Source: Comamonadaceae bacterium
Lineage (GTDB): Bacteria; Pseudomonadota; Gammaproteobacteria; Burkholderiales; Burkholderiaceae_C
Assembly (NCBI GenBank): GCA_027485235.1
Contig: JAIXRJ010000036.1
Span: 124,001 to 188,000, forward strand
Length of the DNA: 64,000 bases
Direction: 5' to 3'
Program-made: the position numbers and the translations under genes
The notes under the pieces: generated by a model
Database searches by the model: none
Told to the model about the DNA's origin: nothing
What the model saw: the letters and a program-made list of their open reading frames with translations, nothing else
Part shown: one piece after another, positions 18,001-29,281 of the stretch
Layout: every line of letters begins with the position of its first letter
Numbering within the stretch: the stretch's first letter is position 1

Positions 18001-19038
18001 ATGACCCAAGAACTCACCTTCACCCGCCCCGACGACTGGCACCTGCATGTGCGCGACGGTGCTGCCCTGAACGTGGTGGTGCCGCACACGGCCGCCCAGT
18101 TTGGCCGCGCCATCATCATGCCCAACCTCAAGCCGCCGGTGACCACCGCCGAGCAGGCCTTGGCTTACAAGGCGCGCATCCTGGCCGCCGTGCCCCAGGG
18201 CATGGCTTTCGAGCCCTTGATGACCTTGTACCTGACCGACAATCTGGCCCCGGCAGAAATCGCCCGCGCCAAGGCCGCCGGCGTGGTGGCCTGCAAACTC
18301 TATCCGGCGGGGGCCACGACCAACAGCGACGCCGGTGTGACGGACCTGCGCAAAATCTACCCCGTGCTGGAAGCCATGCAGCGCGAAGGCGTGTTGCTCT
18401 TGGTGCATGGCGAAGTCACCTCGTCTGACATCGACTTGTTCGACCGTGAGGCGGTGTTCATCGAGCAGCAACTCATCCCCCTGCGCCGGGATTTCCCGGG
18501 CTTGAAAATCGTGATGGAACACATCACCACCCAAGAAGCCGCGCAGTATGTGGCCCAAGGCGATGCCCAACTGGGCGCGACCATCACGGCGCACCACCTG
18601 CTGTTCAACCGCAACGCCTTGTTTTTGGGGGGCATGCGCCCGCATTACTACTGCCTGCCCGTGCTCAAGCGCGAAACCCACCGGCTGGCGCTGGTGCAAG
18701 CGGCCACCAGCGGCAACGCCCGTTTCTTTTTGGGCACCGACAGCGCCCCGCACCCGGCCCACCTCAAAGAGCACGCCAGCGGCTGTGCCGGTTGCTACAC
18801 CGCGCACGCGGCCATCGAGATGTACGCCGAGGTCTTTGACCAGGCGGGGGCCTTGGACCAGCTCGAAGCCTTTGCCAGCTTCAACGGCGCAGACTTTTAT
18901 GGCCTGTCACGCAACACGGGCCGCATCACGCTGCGCCGCGAAAGCTGGACACCTGCCGAAAGCTTTGCCTTTGGCGAGGCCGAACTCAAGCCCCTGCGCT
19001 CGGGCGAAAGCCTGCCGTGGCGGATGGTCAGCCGCTGA
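18001..19038 (+). CDS. pyrC: Dihydroorotase
   Basis: Enzyme of pyrimidine synthesis (carbamoyl-aspartate to dihydroorotate), 345 aa, type II as in Escherichia coli PyrC. Zinc ligands H14 and H16 are in [10 protein letters not shown], the carboxylated lysine is K99 ([17 protein letters not shown]), and further His/Asp ligands are in VHGE, MEHITT and [11 protein letters not shown] 18001 begins the conserved N-terminus [17 protein letters not shown]; upstream in-frame codons are not conserved-looking. Its 3' end overlaps the DUF3025 gene by 22 nt. Confidence 0.95.
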   Translation: MTQELTFTRPDDWHLHVRDGAALNVVVPHTAAQFGRAIIMPNLKPPVTTAEQALAYKARILAAVPQGMAFEPLMTLYLTDNLAPAEIARAKAAGVVACKLYPAGATTNSDAGVTDLRKIYPVLEAMQREGVLLLVHGEVTSSDIDLFDREAVFIEQQLIPLRRDFPGLKIVMEHITTQEAAQYVAQGDAQLGATITAHHLLFNRNALFLGGMRPHYYCLPVLKRETHRLALVQAATSGNARFFLGTDSAPHPAHLKEHASGCAGCYTAHAAIEMYAEVFDQAGALDQLEAFASFNGADFYGLSRNTGRITLRRESWTPAESFAFGEAELKPLRSGESLPWRMVSR

Positions 19039-19856
19039 GCCACGGGCCCAAACCGGCGGGGTCCAAGAGCGCCCCCGTACCCCATTTGGGCGTACCCGAC
19101 ATCGATTGGCAAGCCCCCTGGCTGGCCGATTGGCGGGCCGCAGGTCAAGCCATAGCCCAGCGCGTGGCGGCCGGCCTGCCTCAGCCCCAAGCGCTGACGG
19201 ACGCCGGCTTGGCCCCGGTGCGCTTCGTACCGCAGGCCCATTTGCCCGAGGACCAGGCGTATGAAGACTTCATCTATGCCCACGGTGGGGTGCCCACCCG
19301 GGAGGGTTTGCACGACTTCTTCAATGCCTTGTGCTGGATGCACTTTCCTTTGGCCAAAAAGCGTTTGAACCAATTGCAGGCCAGCGAAATCGCCCGTGCG
19401 GGCGTGCGACAGGTGCGCGGTCCGGTGCGCGATGCCGCAACGGTCTTTGATGAAAATGCCTGCCTGATCCAGCCCTCAGACGCCCTGTGGGCGGCCCTGA
19501 CCGAGCACCGCTGGCACGAAGCCTTGGTGGGCTTGCGCGAGGAGTGGACGACCACCCGCCTGTGGGTCTTTGGTCACGCCGCGCTCGAAAAAGCGGTCCA
19601 GCCTTACAAATCGATCACGGTGCACCTGTGGCGGGTGCCACAAAACGTGCGGGCTTGCGACATCGACGCGTGGCTGGCGCAAGACCTCACGCCCGACAAA
19701 CTGGCCCGAAAACCCTTCAGTCCCCTGCCGCTGTTGGGCGTGCCGGGTTGGTGGCCGGCCAATGCCGACCCCGCGTTTTACGCCGATGCGCAGGTGTTTC
19801 GCCCGCGCCGCAGGCGAGATGCGGTGGAAAAACCGTACGCCAATCCGGAAATCTGA
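19017..19856 (+). CDS. DUF3025 domain-containing protein
   Basis: Protein of 279 aa without a recognisable catalytic motif. Family-typical text includes [54 protein letters not shown] and [20 protein letters not shown]. No signal peptide or membrane segment is seen. The best start is GTG 19017, inside the end of pyrC; no ATG occurs before the conserved region. Overlap suggests coupling to pyrC. The function is unknown. Confidence 0.85.
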   Translation: MADGQPLSHGPKPAGSKSAPVPHLGVPDIDWQAPWLADWRAAGQAIAQRVAAGLPQPQALTDAGLAPVRFVPQAHLPEDQAYEDFIYAHGGVPTREGLHDFFNALCWMHFPLAKKRLNQLQASEIARAGVRQVRGPVRDAATVFDENACLIQPSDALWAALTEHRWHEALVGLREEWTTTRLWVFGHAALEKAVQPYKSITVHLWRVPQNVRACDIDAWLAQDLTPDKLARKPFSPLPLLGVPGWWPANADPAFYADAQVFRPRRRRDAVEKPYANPEI

Positions 19857-19937
19857 CCGCAAAATGGATTTTGCGGGCCGACACCCTAACATTCGAACCC
19901 ACGTGCCCGCGTCTTTCGGGTGAAAGTGAAATTCCAT

Positions 19938-20810
19938 ATGAAACGCATTTTTCTCTTTGTCCTGACCAACTTGGCGGTCGTGCTGGTGTTGGGTGTTGTC
20001 GCCAACTTGTTGGGCGTGAACCGGTTCCTGACCTCCAATGGCCTGAACCTGGGCGCTTTGCTGGGCTTTGCGCTGATCATGGGCTTTGGCGGCGCCATCA
20101 TCTCTTTGCTGATCAGCAAGCCCATGGCCAAGTGGACCTCGGGCGTGAAAGTGATTGCGCAGCCCGCCAATGCCGACGAAGCCTGGATCGTGGACACCGT
20201 GCGCAAATTCGCCGACAAGTCCGGCATCGGCATGCCTGAGGTTGGCATTTTTGAAGGCGACCCCAACGCCTTTGCCACCGGCGCTTTCCGCGACTCGGCT
20301 TTGGTGGCCGTGTCCACCGGCTTGTTGCAAAACATGACGCATGAAGAAATCGAGGCCGTCATTGCCCACGAGGTGGCCCACATCGCCAACGGTGACATGG
20401 TCACGATGACCTTGATTCAGGGCGTGATGAACACCTTTGTGGTCTTCATTTCCCGCGTGGTCGGTTACGCGGTGGACAGCTTCCTGCGCAAAAACGACGA
20501 AGAAAACACCGGCCCCGGCATGGGCTACTACATCACCACCATCGTGATGGACATCGTGCTCGGCTTTGCCGCCGCCATCGTGGTCGCTTGGTTCAGCCGC
20601 CACCGTGAGTTCCGGGCCGATGCCGGCGCTGCCGATTTGATGGGCCGCAAGCAGCCCATGATCAATGCCTTGGCCCGCTTGGGCGGCGTGCACACCGCCG
20701 AGTTGCCCAAGACGGTGGCCGCCATGGGCATTGCTGGCGGCATTGGTCAGTTGTTCAGCACCCACCCGCCCATCGAAGAGCGCATCGCGGCCTTGCAGAA
20801 CCAGGCTTGA
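19938..20810 (+). CDS. htpX: Membrane zinc metalloprotease HtpX
   Basis: M48-family inner-membrane protease that removes misfolded membrane proteins, 290 aa. Two N-terminal membrane segments (about 4-26 and 38-59), zinc motif HEVAH at 144-148, two further hydrophobic segments (about 158-178 and 195-215), the third zinc ligand in [15 protein letters not shown], and the end [14 protein letters not shown] are all as expected. Start [11 protein letters not shown] at ATG 19938 matches the family; a GTG at 19920 is in frame but less likely. No heat-shock promoter was identified. Confidence 0.95.
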   Translation: MKRIFLFVLTNLAVVLVLGVVANLLGVNRFLTSNGLNLGALLGFALIMGFGGAIISLLISKPMAKWTSGVKVIAQPANADEAWIVDTVRKFADKSGIGMPEVGIFEGDPNAFATGAFRDSALVAVSTGLLQNMTHEEIEAVIAHEVAHIANGDMVTMTLIQGVMNTFVVFISRVVGYAVDSFLRKNDEENTGPGMGYYITTIVMDIVLGFAAAIVVAWFSRHREFRADAGAADLMGRKQPMINALARLGGVHTAELPKTVAAMGIAGGIGQLFSTHPPIEERIAALQNQA

Positions 20811-20909
20811 CCGACAGGACCCGCTCGGCGGGGTAACGGAAGTGACTGGGGTGCGGCCAGGTCTTGCCTAAGATGTGTCCGTGATTCACTCTCTTTCCTC
20901 TGGGCTTGC

Positions 20910-21860
20910 ATGAAACCGCGCAAGCCCTTTTTTTCGGCCACCCAGCCTGGGTCCACCGTGTACCAACGCGGTCTGAGGCGCTTTGAGTCTTGGCCTGCAG
21001 CGGTGCGCGGCATGCTGTGGATGGTGGCTGGGGGCCTCTTGTTTTCGCTGCTCAACACCATCGCTCGCGGCCTGTCCATGGCCCTCGATGTGTACCAGGC
21101 CCAGTTCCTGCGCTACTTCTTTGGCATCGTGGTCATCTTGCCCTGGGTCTACCGCGACGGCTGGCGTGCCTACCGACCGGTCAACATGCGTGGCCAGTTC
21201 TGGCGTGGCGCGGTGCACACGGTGGGCTTGATGTTGTGGTTCACCGCTTTGCCGCAGATCCCCCTGGCCGACATGACGGCGATCGGATTCACCGGGCCGA
21301 TTTTCATCATGCTGGGCGCCGCCTGGTTTTTGGGTGAACCCATGCGGCGCGACCGCTGGATCGCGGCCGTGATCGGCTTTGCCGGTGTGTTGGTGGTGGT
21401 TTTGCCCAAAATGTCCGGCACAGGGGGTTGGTACAACCTGGTGATGCTGGCTTCTGCGCCGGTATTCGCCGCTTCGTTCTTGATCACCAAGGCCCTCACC
21501 CGTTATGAAAAGCCCGGCGTGATCGTGCTGTGGCAAGCCATCACCGTGACGCTCATGAGTCTGCCCATGGCTTTGCCCAACTGGCAAGCACCCACTCTGT
21601 GGCAGTGGTGGGGGTTTGCCTTGACGGGGGTGTTTGGCTCTTTGGCCCACTACTGTTTGACGCGGGCGTTTGCCATTGCCGAGATTTCGGCCACGCAGTC
21701 CTTGCGATTTCTGGACTTGGTCTGGGCGTCCTTGTTGGGTTGGCTGATTTTTGGCGATGTGCCCAGCCAGTTCACATGGCTGGGCGCGGCGGTCATTTTG
21801 GGCGCCACGGTGTGGATTGCGCGGCGCGAAGGCCGCAGGCCCGTGGTCGTGCCCGACTGA
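20910..21860 (+). CDS. EamA/DMT-family permease
   Basis: Integral inner-membrane protein of 316 aa with about ten hydrophobic segments in two EamA repeats (about 25-155 and 170-300). Stretches such as GGLLFSLLNTIARGLS, FTGPIFIMLGAAWFLGEPMR and SLAHYCLTRAFAIAEISATQ are typical of drug/metabolite transporters of proteobacteria; some close relatives are annotated as S-adenosylmethionine or riboflavin carriers. The substrate cannot be assigned. It is convergent with the 5'-nucleotidase gene (4-nt gap). Confidence 0.88.
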   Translation: MKPRKPFFSATQPGSTVYQRGLRRFESWPAAVRGMLWMVAGGLLFSLLNTIARGLSMALDVYQAQFLRYFFGIVVILPWVYRDGWRAYRPVNMRGQFWRGAVHTVGLMLWFTALPQIPLADMTAIGFTGPIFIMLGAAWFLGEPMRRDRWIAAVIGFAGVLVVVLPKMSGTGGWYNLVMLASAPVFAASFLITKALTRYEKPGVIVLWQAITVTLMSLPMALPNWQAPTLWQWWGFALTGVFGSLAHYCLTRAFAIAEISATQSLRFLDLVWASLLGWLIFGDVPSQFTWLGAAVILGATVWIARREGRRPVVVPD

Positions 21861-21864
21861 AGTC

Positions 21865-22761
21865 TCAGTCGTTGGAGATGCCCGAGGCCACATGCCCGGC
21901 GGGCACATGACGCGCCGCCGATTCGATGTGCCCGGTCTGGTCATCAAAGAAAAAGTCCGGTTCAAACTCGCGCAAAAATTCACCTTTGGGCAAGCCTCCC
22001 AGGAACATGGCCTCATCGACTTCGATGTTCCAGTTCATCAGGGTGCGGATGGCACGCTCGTGCGCGGGTGCGCTGCGGGCCGTGACCAATGCGGTGCGGA
22101 TGCGCATGGCCGGTGTGCCTTCTTGTTGCAAGCGGTGCAGCGCTGCGAGCAGGGGTTTGAAAGGGCCGGCCAACAAGGGTTGAGCTGCTTTGTCGCTTTC
22201 GTGTTTCTGAAAGGCCGACAGCCCCTCGGCCTGGAACACCCGCTCGGCTTCGTCTGAAAACAGCACCGCATCGCCATCAAAAGCGATGCGCACTTCGTGC
22301 GGGTGGGCTGCTGAGGCGAGCGCCGAGTGCGGGTAGACCTGCGCGGCCGGCACACCCGCGTCCAAGGCGGCGCGCACATCGGACAGGTGGGTCGACAAAA
22401 ACAGGTTGGCATTGAGCGGCTTGAGGTAGCGCCAAGGCGACTGCCCACGGGTGAAGCTGCCGCGCTGGATGGGCAGCTCGTAGTGCTGGGCCGAGCGGAA
22501 CACCCGCATGCCCGAGACCGGGTCGTTGCGCGAGAGGATGACCACTTCCACGCGCTGGGCCCGTGCGTCGTTGAAAGCCAGCAGTTTGCGCACCAGAGAA
22601 AAAGCCACACCCGGCCGGGCGGGCTCTTCCAGCCGGTCGAGCTGCAGCTTCATGTAGGCGCGGTCATCGCCTTGCTCGAAGACCTGGTTTTCTTCTTCAA
22701 AATCGAACAGGGCCCTCGATGAAATGGCCACGACCAATTGGCCTTCAAGTGTCACGGGCAT
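21865..22761 (-). CDS. Cytosolic 5'-nucleotidase family protein (NT5C1-like)
   Basis: Protein of 298 aa matching the 5'-nucleotidase group that resembles eukaryotic cytosolic 5'-nucleotidase I. Landmarks: AISSRALFDFEEEN near the N-terminus, VEVVILSRNDPVSGMRVF, NANLFLSTHLSDV, VRIAFDGDAVLFSDEAE (HAD-like acidic motif) and EVDEAMFLGGLPKGEFL. Family members dephosphorylate nucleoside monophosphates. It follows gspF by 15 nt on the same strand and may be read through from the secretion operon, though no functional link is apparent. Confidence 0.87.
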   Translation of the reverse strand: MPVTLEGQLVVAISSRALFDFEEENQVFEQGDDRAYMKLQLDRLEEPARPGVAFSLVRKLLAFNDARAQRVEVVILSRNDPVSGMRVFRSAQHYELPIQRGSFTRGQSPWRYLKPLNANLFLSTHLSDVRAALDAGVPAAQVYPHSALASAAHPHEVRIAFDGDAVLFSDEAERVFQAEGLSAFQKHESDKAAQPLLAGPFKPLLAALHRLQQEGTPAMRIRTALVTARSAPAHERAIRTLMNWNIEVDEAMFLGGLPKGEFLREFEPDFFFDDQTGHIESAARHVPAGHVASGISND

Positions 22762-22776
22762 GTGGGCTCCTTCGGG

Positions 22777-24015
22777 TCATTTGACCCATTGGTTCAGTTC
22801 CATGATGGGCATCAGCACGGCCAGCACGATCAGCATGACCATGCCGCCCATGGCGACGATCAGCAAAGGCTCCAGGACCGTGGCCAGCGCCATGGCGCGG
22901 CGTTGCACGTCGGCCGACAACTGCTGGGCGGCGCGTTGCAGCATCACGGGCAGTTGACCGGTTTGTTCGCCCAGTTTGGCAAACATGCTCAGCAAGCCCG
23001 GGAAGCGGCCATTTTGTGCCAAGGCCGTGCCCAAGGGAGCCCCTTCGCGCACGCGCACCAAAGCCTCAAGGGCATCGGCACGCAAGGCTTGGTTGGACAA
23101 GGTGTCGGCCGCCGCCTGCAGGGCCTTGAGGATGGGGACACCCGCTGCCGTCAGCATGGCCAGCGTGGCGGCAAAGCGGGTGCTGTTGTAGCCCCGCGCC
23201 AGGCGACCCACGATGGGCAGGCGCAAGAAAGCCGCATCGAATCGCAAACGCCAGGCCTGCTGGCGCAAGGCCATGCGCAACACCCCGATGGTTGCGAACA
23301 ACACCAGCAGCATGAGCCAGCCCCAATGCCGCACCGCATCGCTGATGGCCAGCATGGCCGAGGTCAGGGCGGGCAATTGGCGTTGGCTGCCTGCAAATAC
23401 ACCGGCCACTTGGGGCACGACCGAGGCCATCAAAAACACCACGATGGCCAAAGCCACCAAGCTGACCACGGCCGGGTAAAGCGCTGCGCCCAACAGTTGG
23501 GTGCGCAGGGCTTGTTCGCTCTCCAGGTCGTTGGCCAGTTGTTCGAGCACCTGGCCCAAATGGCCGCTTTGTTCCCCCGCGGCGATGACCGCCAGGTCGA
23601 TCGCAGGAAATTCCTGGGGGTGCAGCCCCAGGGCCCGGCCGAGGCTGCTGCCGGCATTGACTTCGGCGCGGATGGCCGCCATCAATTGGCCTTGTCGCTC
23701 GTCTTCGGATTCGTCGGTCAGGGCCGACAAGGCCCGTTCAATCGACAGGCCGCTGCCGACCAGGCCCGCCAGTTGGCGTGTCCAGACCGCACGTTGAGCA
23801 GCGCTGAAAGCGCGTGAGCTGCCGATGGGGCGCTGCCACCATGGCAAAGCGTGCCGCTGTTCTGTGCCCGATGTGCCGGCGATGGCGTCGACCGACAAGG
23901 GCACCAGCGACTGCTGGCGAAGCTGGTGGCGTGCGGCTTTGAGGCTGTCGGCCTCGATCATCCCCCGGCGGGTGATGCCGTCGGTTTGCAGGGCTTCAAA
24001 ACGGTAAGCAGGCAT
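22777..24015 (-). CDS. gspF: Type II secretion inner-membrane platform protein GspF
   Basis: Polytopic protein of 412 aa that anchors the secretion ATPase. Two GspF repeats (about 75-195 and 280-400), each with a SGLSIERALSAL- or AGVPILKALQAA-type motif, and three main membrane segments (near 170, 225 and 385). N-terminal MPAYRFEALQTDGITRRGMI is characteristic. It is the last gsp gene of the minus-strand operon, starting 6 nt after the MipA/OmpV-like gene that separates it from gspE. Confidence 0.94.
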   Translation of the reverse strand: MPAYRFEALQTDGITRRGMIEADSLKAARHQLRQQSLVPLSVDAIAGTSGTEQRHALPWWQRPIGSSRAFSAAQRAVWTRQLAGLVGSGLSIERALSALTDESEDERQGQLMAAIRAEVNAGSSLGRALGLHPQEFPAIDLAVIAAGEQSGHLGQVLEQLANDLESEQALRTQLLGAALYPAVVSLVALAIVVFLMASVVPQVAGVFAGSQRQLPALTSAMLAISDAVRHWGWLMLLVLFATIGVLRMALRQQAWRLRFDAAFLRLPIVGRLARGYNSTRFAATLAMLTAAGVPILKALQAAADTLSNQALRADALEALVRVREGAPLGTALAQNGRFPGLLSMFAKLGEQTGQLPVMLQRAAQQLSADVQRRAMALATVLEPLLIVAMGGMVMLIVLAVLMPIMELNQWVK

Positions 24016-24021
24016 GGGCGC

Positions 24022-24915
24022 TCAATGGTCGAAAAACAGCACGCCGAATTGGGCCGAATAGGTCCATTCTGGCGAGGTGAGCAAAGGGTTTGAAAAGATC
24101 GGCTGGCGCGAACGCTGTGCCCCCGCCTGGCCGAACAGCCCCCAGTGCCGTGAGAGTTTGTGGCGGTAAGCCAGTTGGGTGCTGATGAGGCCAAAGCCGG
24201 TGCTGCGGGGCGCCAGAGGGTGGGTGTCCAAGCGCTGTTGCGTTTGCCAATGCGCCGCGCTGGCCCAGGTGGCCGATTGGCTGAGCACCAAGGTGCTGTG
24301 ATCCGTCAGAGGCAAGCGGTAGCTCAAAGTGGGTGTCAAGCTGGTGCCGTCACCCCGCAAGAAAAGGTCTTGGGTGGCGATCAAGCCCACCGACCAGCGC
24401 GTGGGCAAGCGGTAGTCGATTCCGGCCTTGGCGCGCAAGGTTTTGCGCCCGGATTTGAGCGCGTCAAAGTGGCTGTCTTGGTCGAGGTTGATGATGCGGC
24501 CCGACAGCGAGACGCTCCACTTGGAGTCTTGTCGCAGGTCGTAAGTGAGGTTGTTGTCTTGCAGCGCTTGACCGAAGCGGTGCCAGCCGACGCCATCGGT
24601 CTGCCCGATGCGCCAGCGCCCATAACGCAAGCCCAGACTGGGCCGCACGCGCATCTGGCCCGCATGGTTGAGGTTGGGGATTTCGGTGCGCAGACCCAGG
24701 CTGTAGGTCCACGGGGTGCTGACCGGGGAGTCGGGCAAGGCGGCCGGGGGAGGGGGAGTGGCCTGATCGCTGGGGTGAGGTGCCACAGGCGGTGCTGCAT
24801 CGGGTGAGACCTCAGTGGTCAACTGAGCGGCGTTTTGTGCCCCTGCATTCAGGCTCAAGCCCAGCGCCCAGCCCCACAGGGCCAGCCATTGCAGAGGCCA
24901 AGTAGCGGGTTTCAT
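24022..24915 (-). CDS. MipA/OmpV-like outer-membrane beta-barrel protein inside the gsp operon
   Basis: Exported protein of 297 aa. A signal peptide (about 1-26, ending LNAGA) is followed by a Pro/Ala-rich linker (about 35-65). Then come alternating amphipathic strands, with phrases such as YSLGLRTEIPNLNHAGQMRV, PSLGLRYGRWRIGQ, LTYDLRQDSKWSVSLSGRI and a terminal aromatic end (FGVLFFDH), which resemble MipA/OmpV-type barrels. Gaps of only 6 nt to gspE and gspF show co-transcription. It could be a structural accessory of the secretin, a substrate-related porin, or a passenger. MipA/OmpV assignment is by pattern only. Confidence 0.72.
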   Translation of the reverse strand: MKPATWPLQWLALWGWALGLSLNAGAQNAAQLTTEVSPDAAPPVAPHPSDQATPPPPAALPDSPVSTPWTYSLGLRTEIPNLNHAGQMRVRPSLGLRYGRWRIGQTDGVGWHRFGQALQDNNLTYDLRQDSKWSVSLSGRIINLDQDSHFDALKSGRKTLRAKAGIDYRLPTRWSVGLIATQDLFLRGDGTSLTPTLSYRLPLTDHSTLVLSQSATWASAAHWQTQQRLDTHPLAPRSTGFGLISTQLAYRHKLSRHWGLFGQAGAQRSRQPIFSNPLLTSPEWTYSAQFGVLFFDH

Positions 24916-24921
24916 GGCGGC

Positions 24922-26328
<1,407 letters not shown>

Positions 26329-26343
26329 GGTGTTGGGCAGGCC

Positions 26344-28452
26344 TTAAGGCTGGGTCGGCGTCACAGGCAGAACAGGCTTGAGCTCGGGCAGCACCGCAGC
26401 GCCTTCGATCGGCAGGCCCGGCGAGGCCACAGGCTGGACGCCCGTTTGGTTCAAGCGCATCTGCTCGTAGCGGCCCAAAGACAAGGCTTCGGTGGCTGCA
26501 CCATCGCGCACCACCACGGGCCGCAGGAACACCATCAGGTTGGTTTTTTTGCGGCTGCGCGCCTCGGCCTTGAACAGGTTGCCCAAAAACGGGATGTCGC
26601 CGATGCCCGGCACTTTTTCTTGTGTGCTGCTGGTGTCGTCTTGCAACAAGCCGCCCAAGACCACGATGGAGCCGTCTTCCACCAGCACGCTCGACTCGAT
26701 GGACCGCTTGTTGGTGATCAGGCCCGAACTGCTGGAGCTTTTGCTGTCGATGCTGCTGACCTCTTGAAAGATTTGCATCTTGACGGTGCCGTTTTCGCTG
26801 ATTTGCGGTTTCACCCGCAGGGTCAAGCCCACGTCCTTGCGTTCGATGGTTTGGAAGGGATTGACCGCTCCGCTGGCGCTGTTGTTGTTGGTGTACTGAC
26901 CGGTGACAAAAGGCACGTTTTGGCCGATCACGATCTTGGCCTCTTCGTTGTCCAAGGTCAGCAAATTGGGTGTGGACAAGATGTTGGCGTCGCCATTGGT
27001 TTGTAAAAAACGGGCCAATGCGCCCAAGGCCAAAACGCCGTTGCGTTGGCGGCCGGCGGCGATGTTCAAGCCGGTCGATGCGCTGTATTGCCCGTTGGCC
27101 GCGTTGGCGGCGAGGGTCAGCAAATTGGTGCCGCCCACCGAGAAGTTGGTGCCCAACAGACCCACGGTGCTGCCGCCGGTGCCGGTGCCGCTCATCCACT
27201 GGACGCCGAATTCGGCGGCCTTGTCGGCGCTGACTTCGGCGATCAAACTCTCGACAAACACCTGGGCACGGCGCTGGTCGAGCATGTCGATGACGCTGCG
27301 AAGTTGTCGGTATTGCGGCTCAGGCGCGGTGATGATGAGCGCGTTGGTGGCCGGGTCGGCCTGGATTTGACCGCCTGTGGAGGGCTGGGCCGATGGGCTG
27401 CTGCCCGGGGTGCTGGCGGCCGTGTTGTTGGGCGTGTTACCCGGCGTTGGAGCGGGCAGTCCCGACAGGTTGTTGAGGCCGCCGCCGCTGGCGCTGTTGC
27501 TGATGGCCGCACGCAAGGTGATGGCCAGTTTGGTGGCATCGGCATTTTTCAGATACACCACATGGATGTTGCCGCTTGCCGCATTCGCCCCGGTGGCGTT
27601 GGGCTGGTCGAGTTGTTCGATCAGGCTGCGCGTCAGGGCCAGTCGGGCTGGGTTGGCGGCGCGCACGATCAGGGCGTTGGTGCGGGCCTCGGCCAGCACG
27701 GTGGTCTTGAACAAGGTGTCGCTCAGGCCTTGTGCGGCGGGCGTGCCTGCGGCCGCACCCGAGTCGAGCAAGCGTTGCACCATGGGCGCCAAGTCGGCCG
27801 CGATGCCATGGCGCAGTCGGATCACCTCGACCCCGGTGGCATGGGCCACATCCAGAGCCGCGATGATGCGGCCCAAGCGCTGCAGGTTGTCACCGTAGTC
27901 GGTGATGATCAGGGCATTGGTGCCGGGGTTCACGTTGATGGTGTTGTTGGGACTGATCAAGGGACGCAGCACGGGCACCAGGTTGTTGGCGTTTTCGTGG
28001 TTGAGGCGGAAGATTTGCGTCACGATCTGGCCACTGCTGGCAGGGGCGCCGCCCGCATAGACGCTGCCGCTTTGCAGCTTGGCTTCGGCCTCGGGCAAGA
28101 CGGTGTACAGGCCTGCCGACTCCACCAGTGCAAAGCCTTGCATGCGCAACTGGGTGGCAAACAAATGCAAGGCCTGAGCGGGGGGCACCGCCACTTGGCT
28201 GGCGAGTGACATGGTGCCTTTGACGCGGGGGTCCACCACCACGTTGTGGCCCGACAGGCTGGCCAGTGTGCGTGCCACAGCGTCGATCTCGGCGTTGACA
28301 AAGTTCAGTGTGATCGGTTCTTTTTTGCCGGTCCCCGCCTTGTGGCTCGGGCTCTGGGCCCAGGCTTGGGCAGCACCGCCCAAAGCCATGCTGGCAGTAC
28401 AAGCGATCAGCGACAAGCGGCTGGCCTTGAAAAAAGTGTTCAGTGTGTGCAT
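26344..28452 (-). CDS. gspD: Type II secretion outer-membrane secretin GspD
   Basis: Forms the outer-membrane secretion channel, 702 aa. Signal peptide 1-32 (ends AWAQ); N0 domain about 45-120 (TLNFVNAEIDAVARTLASLS); N1-N3 repeats about 125-400, with a Gly/Asn/Pro/Thr-rich insertion near 315-365; and the secretin core about 430-640 with VPGIGDIPFLGNLFKAEARS and LMVFLRPVVVRDG. The C-terminal tail (about 650-702) may bind a pilotin, but no pilotin gene was found. It starts 4 nt after gspN ends. Confidence 0.95.
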   Translation of the reverse strand: MHTLNTFFKASRLSLIACTASMALGGAAQAWAQSPSHKAGTGKKEPITLNFVNAEIDAVARTLASLSGHNVVVDPRVKGTMSLASQVAVPPAQALHLFATQLRMQGFALVESAGLYTVLPEAEAKLQSGSVYAGGAPASSGQIVTQIFRLNHENANNLVPVLRPLISPNNTINVNPGTNALIITDYGDNLQRLGRIIAALDVAHATGVEVIRLRHGIAADLAPMVQRLLDSGAAAGTPAAQGLSDTLFKTTVLAEARTNALIVRAANPARLALTRSLIEQLDQPNATGANAASGNIHVVYLKNADATKLAITLRAAISNSASGGGLNNLSGLPAPTPGNTPNNTAASTPGSSPSAQPSTGGQIQADPATNALIITAPEPQYRQLRSVIDMLDQRRAQVFVESLIAEVSADKAAEFGVQWMSGTGTGGSTVGLLGTNFSVGGTNLLTLAANAANGQYSASTGLNIAAGRQRNGVLALGALARFLQTNGDANILSTPNLLTLDNEEAKIVIGQNVPFVTGQYTNNNSASGAVNPFQTIERKDVGLTLRVKPQISENGTVKMQIFQEVSSIDSKSSSSSGLITNKRSIESSVLVEDGSIVVLGGLLQDDTSSTQEKVPGIGDIPFLGNLFKAEARSRKKTNLMVFLRPVVVRDGAATEALSLGRYEQMRLNQTGVQPVASPGLPIEGAAVLPELKPVLPVTPTQP

Positions 28453-28456
28453 GGGT

Positions 28457-29281
28457 TCATCCCAAAGAAAGCAGGCTGCGTGCGCCTTGTCGGCGACCGA
28501 TGATGTTCAGCAAATTGGACAGGGCCGCTTCAGAGCCCGGTTCGGCGCTGGCTTCGCCTGTGAAACGCAGGCGCGATCCGACCCACTGGCCTTGACCTTG
28601 CAATTGCAGGGGCCCTTGCAAGGTGCTCAGCTGCAGCTCGGGTGTGGCGGTGCCTGCGGCGGTGCCGCGAATGTCCACGCGGTAACTGCCCATGGGCTTG
28701 AGGGTGCTCAAGCGCGACGAAAGGTCTTGTGCTTGCAAGCCGACTTGCCCTTGCATCTGCAGCCGCCCGGTTGCCCATTGCAGGCGCAAGGCGCTGGTGC
28801 TCAGCTGCAGTTGGCCTTCGGTTTGCAAGGTGTTCCACGGAGCCCCCAGGCCTGACAGCCAAGCCGCCGGCCAGCGTGAGGTGTGGTCGTTCAGTGCCAG
28901 GCCCAAGGTGGACAGACCGGCTTGGATTTGGGCCTCCAGGGCCTGGTCCATGCAGCAGTCTGCGTGCAGCGTGATCTGCCAGGCGGTCAGACCGGGCTGA
29001 ATGCGCCAGTGCAGCCGGCCTGGCAGGGTTTTGGCGTCCAGGGTGCCCGTGCCGCCACTGAGGGTGAGCTGGGCCGAGCCTTGCCACACGGTGCCGCGAG
29101 GGGTGTTCCATTGCACTTGGCCTTGGCTGGCCTGTGCCACGCCCCAGGCGAGCCAGCGGGCGGGTGCCCACAGCAGGCTGGCCAACAAGAGGCCCAGCGT
29201 GGCACCGCACAAGGCCCAAAGCCAAGCGGCGCCTGCTGTGCGGAGGGCTTGAGTGCGGCGCAGGGTCATGGGGACGGCCAT
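28457..29281 (-). CDS. gspN: Type II secretion protein GspN
   Basis: Accessory T2SS protein of 274 aa with one N-terminal membrane segment (about 15-38, WLWALCGATLGLLLASLLW) and a periplasmic beta-rich domain (PRGTVWQGSAQLTLSGG). ATG 29281 shares one base with the gspM stop (TGATG), favouring this start over the longer open frame. GspN is not present in all T2SS and its role is not well defined. Confidence 0.88.
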   Translation of the reverse strand: MAVPMTLRRTQALRTAGAAWLWALCGATLGLLLASLLWAPARWLAWGVAQASQGQVQWNTPRGTVWQGSAQLTLSGGTGTLDAKTLPGRLHWRIQPGLTAWQITLHADCCMDQALEAQIQAGLSTLGLALNDHTSRWPAAWLSGLGAPWNTLQTEGQLQLSTSALRLQWATGRLQMQGQVGLQAQDLSSRLSTLKPMGSYRVDIRGTAAGTATPELQLSTLQGPLQLQGQGQWVGSRLRFTGEASAEPGSEAALSNLLNIIGRRQGARSLLSLG

